Below, piece by piece: positions 5,991-6,482 of a DNA stretch of 6,482 nt (position 1 is its first letter; the number at the start of each line of letters is the position of its first letter). Source of the DNA: Chloroflexota bacterium (GTDB lineage Bacteria > Chloroflexota > Anaerolineae > J102); NCBI GenBank assembly GCA_003353825.1, contig PIVW01000342.1, positions 1 to 6,482 of the forward strand, read 5' to 3'. The position numbers and the translations under genes are program-made. Under the pieces are notes generated by a model. It saw nothing but the letters and a program-made list of their open reading frames with translations, did no database searches and was not told where the DNA came from.

Positions 5991-6482
5991 TAGGCGATGG
6001 CCGAGCCCTCGAAGTTCGTGGGCATATTGGCTACAGAAGCGGTGTTGAAGCCAATCGCTTCCAGAGGTTGCAAGGTGGCTGAGGGCGTTACATTGGCCAG
6101 TTCGCTGCCATTCGTGTCGTAGTACCTGACTTCGATATCCACGGTGCTGGCGCTCACATTCATAACATTGATAGCCGATTTGCTGGAACCGCTCCGCATC
6201 TGTTTGGGGAAGACCAGACTGACTCTGCCATCTTCGACGCCGGCAAGACTGTAGATGCCGGCCCGATTACCCCCTCGCCAGACCGTATTGGCGATGCCGG
6301 CAAGCTTGACGCTATTGGTCGATTTGACTTCCACGGTGCCATCCCAGCCCATGCAGGCGCTATTGCTGGTAACGAGATTATCGAACTCGGCATCGCCACT
6401 ATTGTAACCCTTTGAGCTTCCGGCGGGAATGGTGTGGGCGGGCATGGTCCAGGATTGGCAATCTGAGGGACTACCATCTCTG
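5972..6482 (-). CDS. Probable exported beta-rich surface protein, C-terminal part (5' end outside window)
   Basis: The reading frame enters from the right edge without a stop and ends at TAG (5972-5974), giving about 169 visible residues. An internal Met at 6445 exists, but the frame continues upstream of it (DGSPSDCQSWTM), so that Met is probably not the start. The sequence is rich in Ser, Thr, Val, Asn and Gly with alternating hydrophobic residues, as in beta-sandwich repeats. Examples are VSLVFPKQMRSGSSKSAINV, then VDIEVRYYDTNGSEL, then a stretch ending FEGSAIAYTDKPP. From memory, similar segments occur in repeat-bearing extracellular proteins of Chloroflexota, where the GSA motif is followed by a Ser/Thr-Asp-Gln/Lys-Pro element and then a further strand. 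Here the chain stops right after TDKPP, and that final piece is encoded inside the palindrome, so the C-terminus may be truncated. The function is unknown. No catalytic motif or membrane anchor is visible in this part. Confidence 0.7.
   Translation of the reverse strand, partial: RDGSPSDCQSWTMPAHTIPAGSSKGYNSGDAEFDNLVTSNSACMGWDGTVEVKSTNSVKLAGIANTVWRGGNRAGIYSLAGVEDGRVSLVFPKQMRSGSSKSAINVMNVSASTVDIEVRYYDTNGSELANVTPSATLQPLEAIGFNTASVANMPTNFEGSAIAYTDKPP

Noticed and set aside
6160..6477. Second minus-strand frame overlapping the surface-protein gene
   Set aside because: It is Pro- and Ala-rich with no family features, while the overlapping frame gives a coherent beta-rich protein open to the window edge.

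Overview
The window looks like a piece of a bacterial chromosome, most plausibly from the Chloroflexota (Anaerolineae/Caldilineae-like lineages), possibly from a metagenome assembly. This placement is inference. It rests on the mix of gene families, on a secreted protease ending in a short -MPLILQ tail that resembles tails I recall on Chloroflexota exported proteins, on a surface-type beta-rich protein of a kind common in that phylum, and on pyrimidine-rich heptamer repeats in front of genes. No rRNA, tRNA, CRISPR array or insertion-sequence transposase is visible.

Layout. Positions 5-88 hold a tandem array of pyrimidine-rich heptamers that runs almost into the start codon of a Maf-family nucleotide pyrophosphatase (91-753, +). 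After a 41-base C-rich gap comes rsgA (795-1697, +), a circularly permuted ribosome-assembly GTPase. A second heptamer array with a different unit (1748-1810) stops one base before the ATG of a PcrA/UvrD helicase (1812-4013, +). A bacillopeptidase F-like secreted S8 serine protease follows 34 bases later (4048-5883, +). The last gene (5972-6482, -) is convergent and its 5' end lies outside the window; it encodes the C-terminal part of a probable exported beta-sandwich protein. A palindrome of about 72 bases (5919-5990) fills the gap between the two convergent genes and contains the stop codon of the minus-strand gene.

How the genes relate. maf, rsgA and pcrA are housekeeping functions (nucleotide-pool sanitation, 30S subunit maturation, DNA repair and transcription-conflict resolution). 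They are co-oriented and closely spaced, so they may be co-transcribed, but nothing shows a shared pathway. The protease and the minus-strand gene both look extracellular and are probably transcribed independently of the housekeeping genes. None of the four visible start codons has a recognisable Shine-Dalgarno sequence.

The signals that ordinary annotation leaves unexplained are the two heptamer arrays, which have different sequences but share one layout (G, then A or C, then C, then mostly pyrimidines), and the long palindrome at which the minus-strand surface-protein gene stops. No clearly new multi-gene system is visible.
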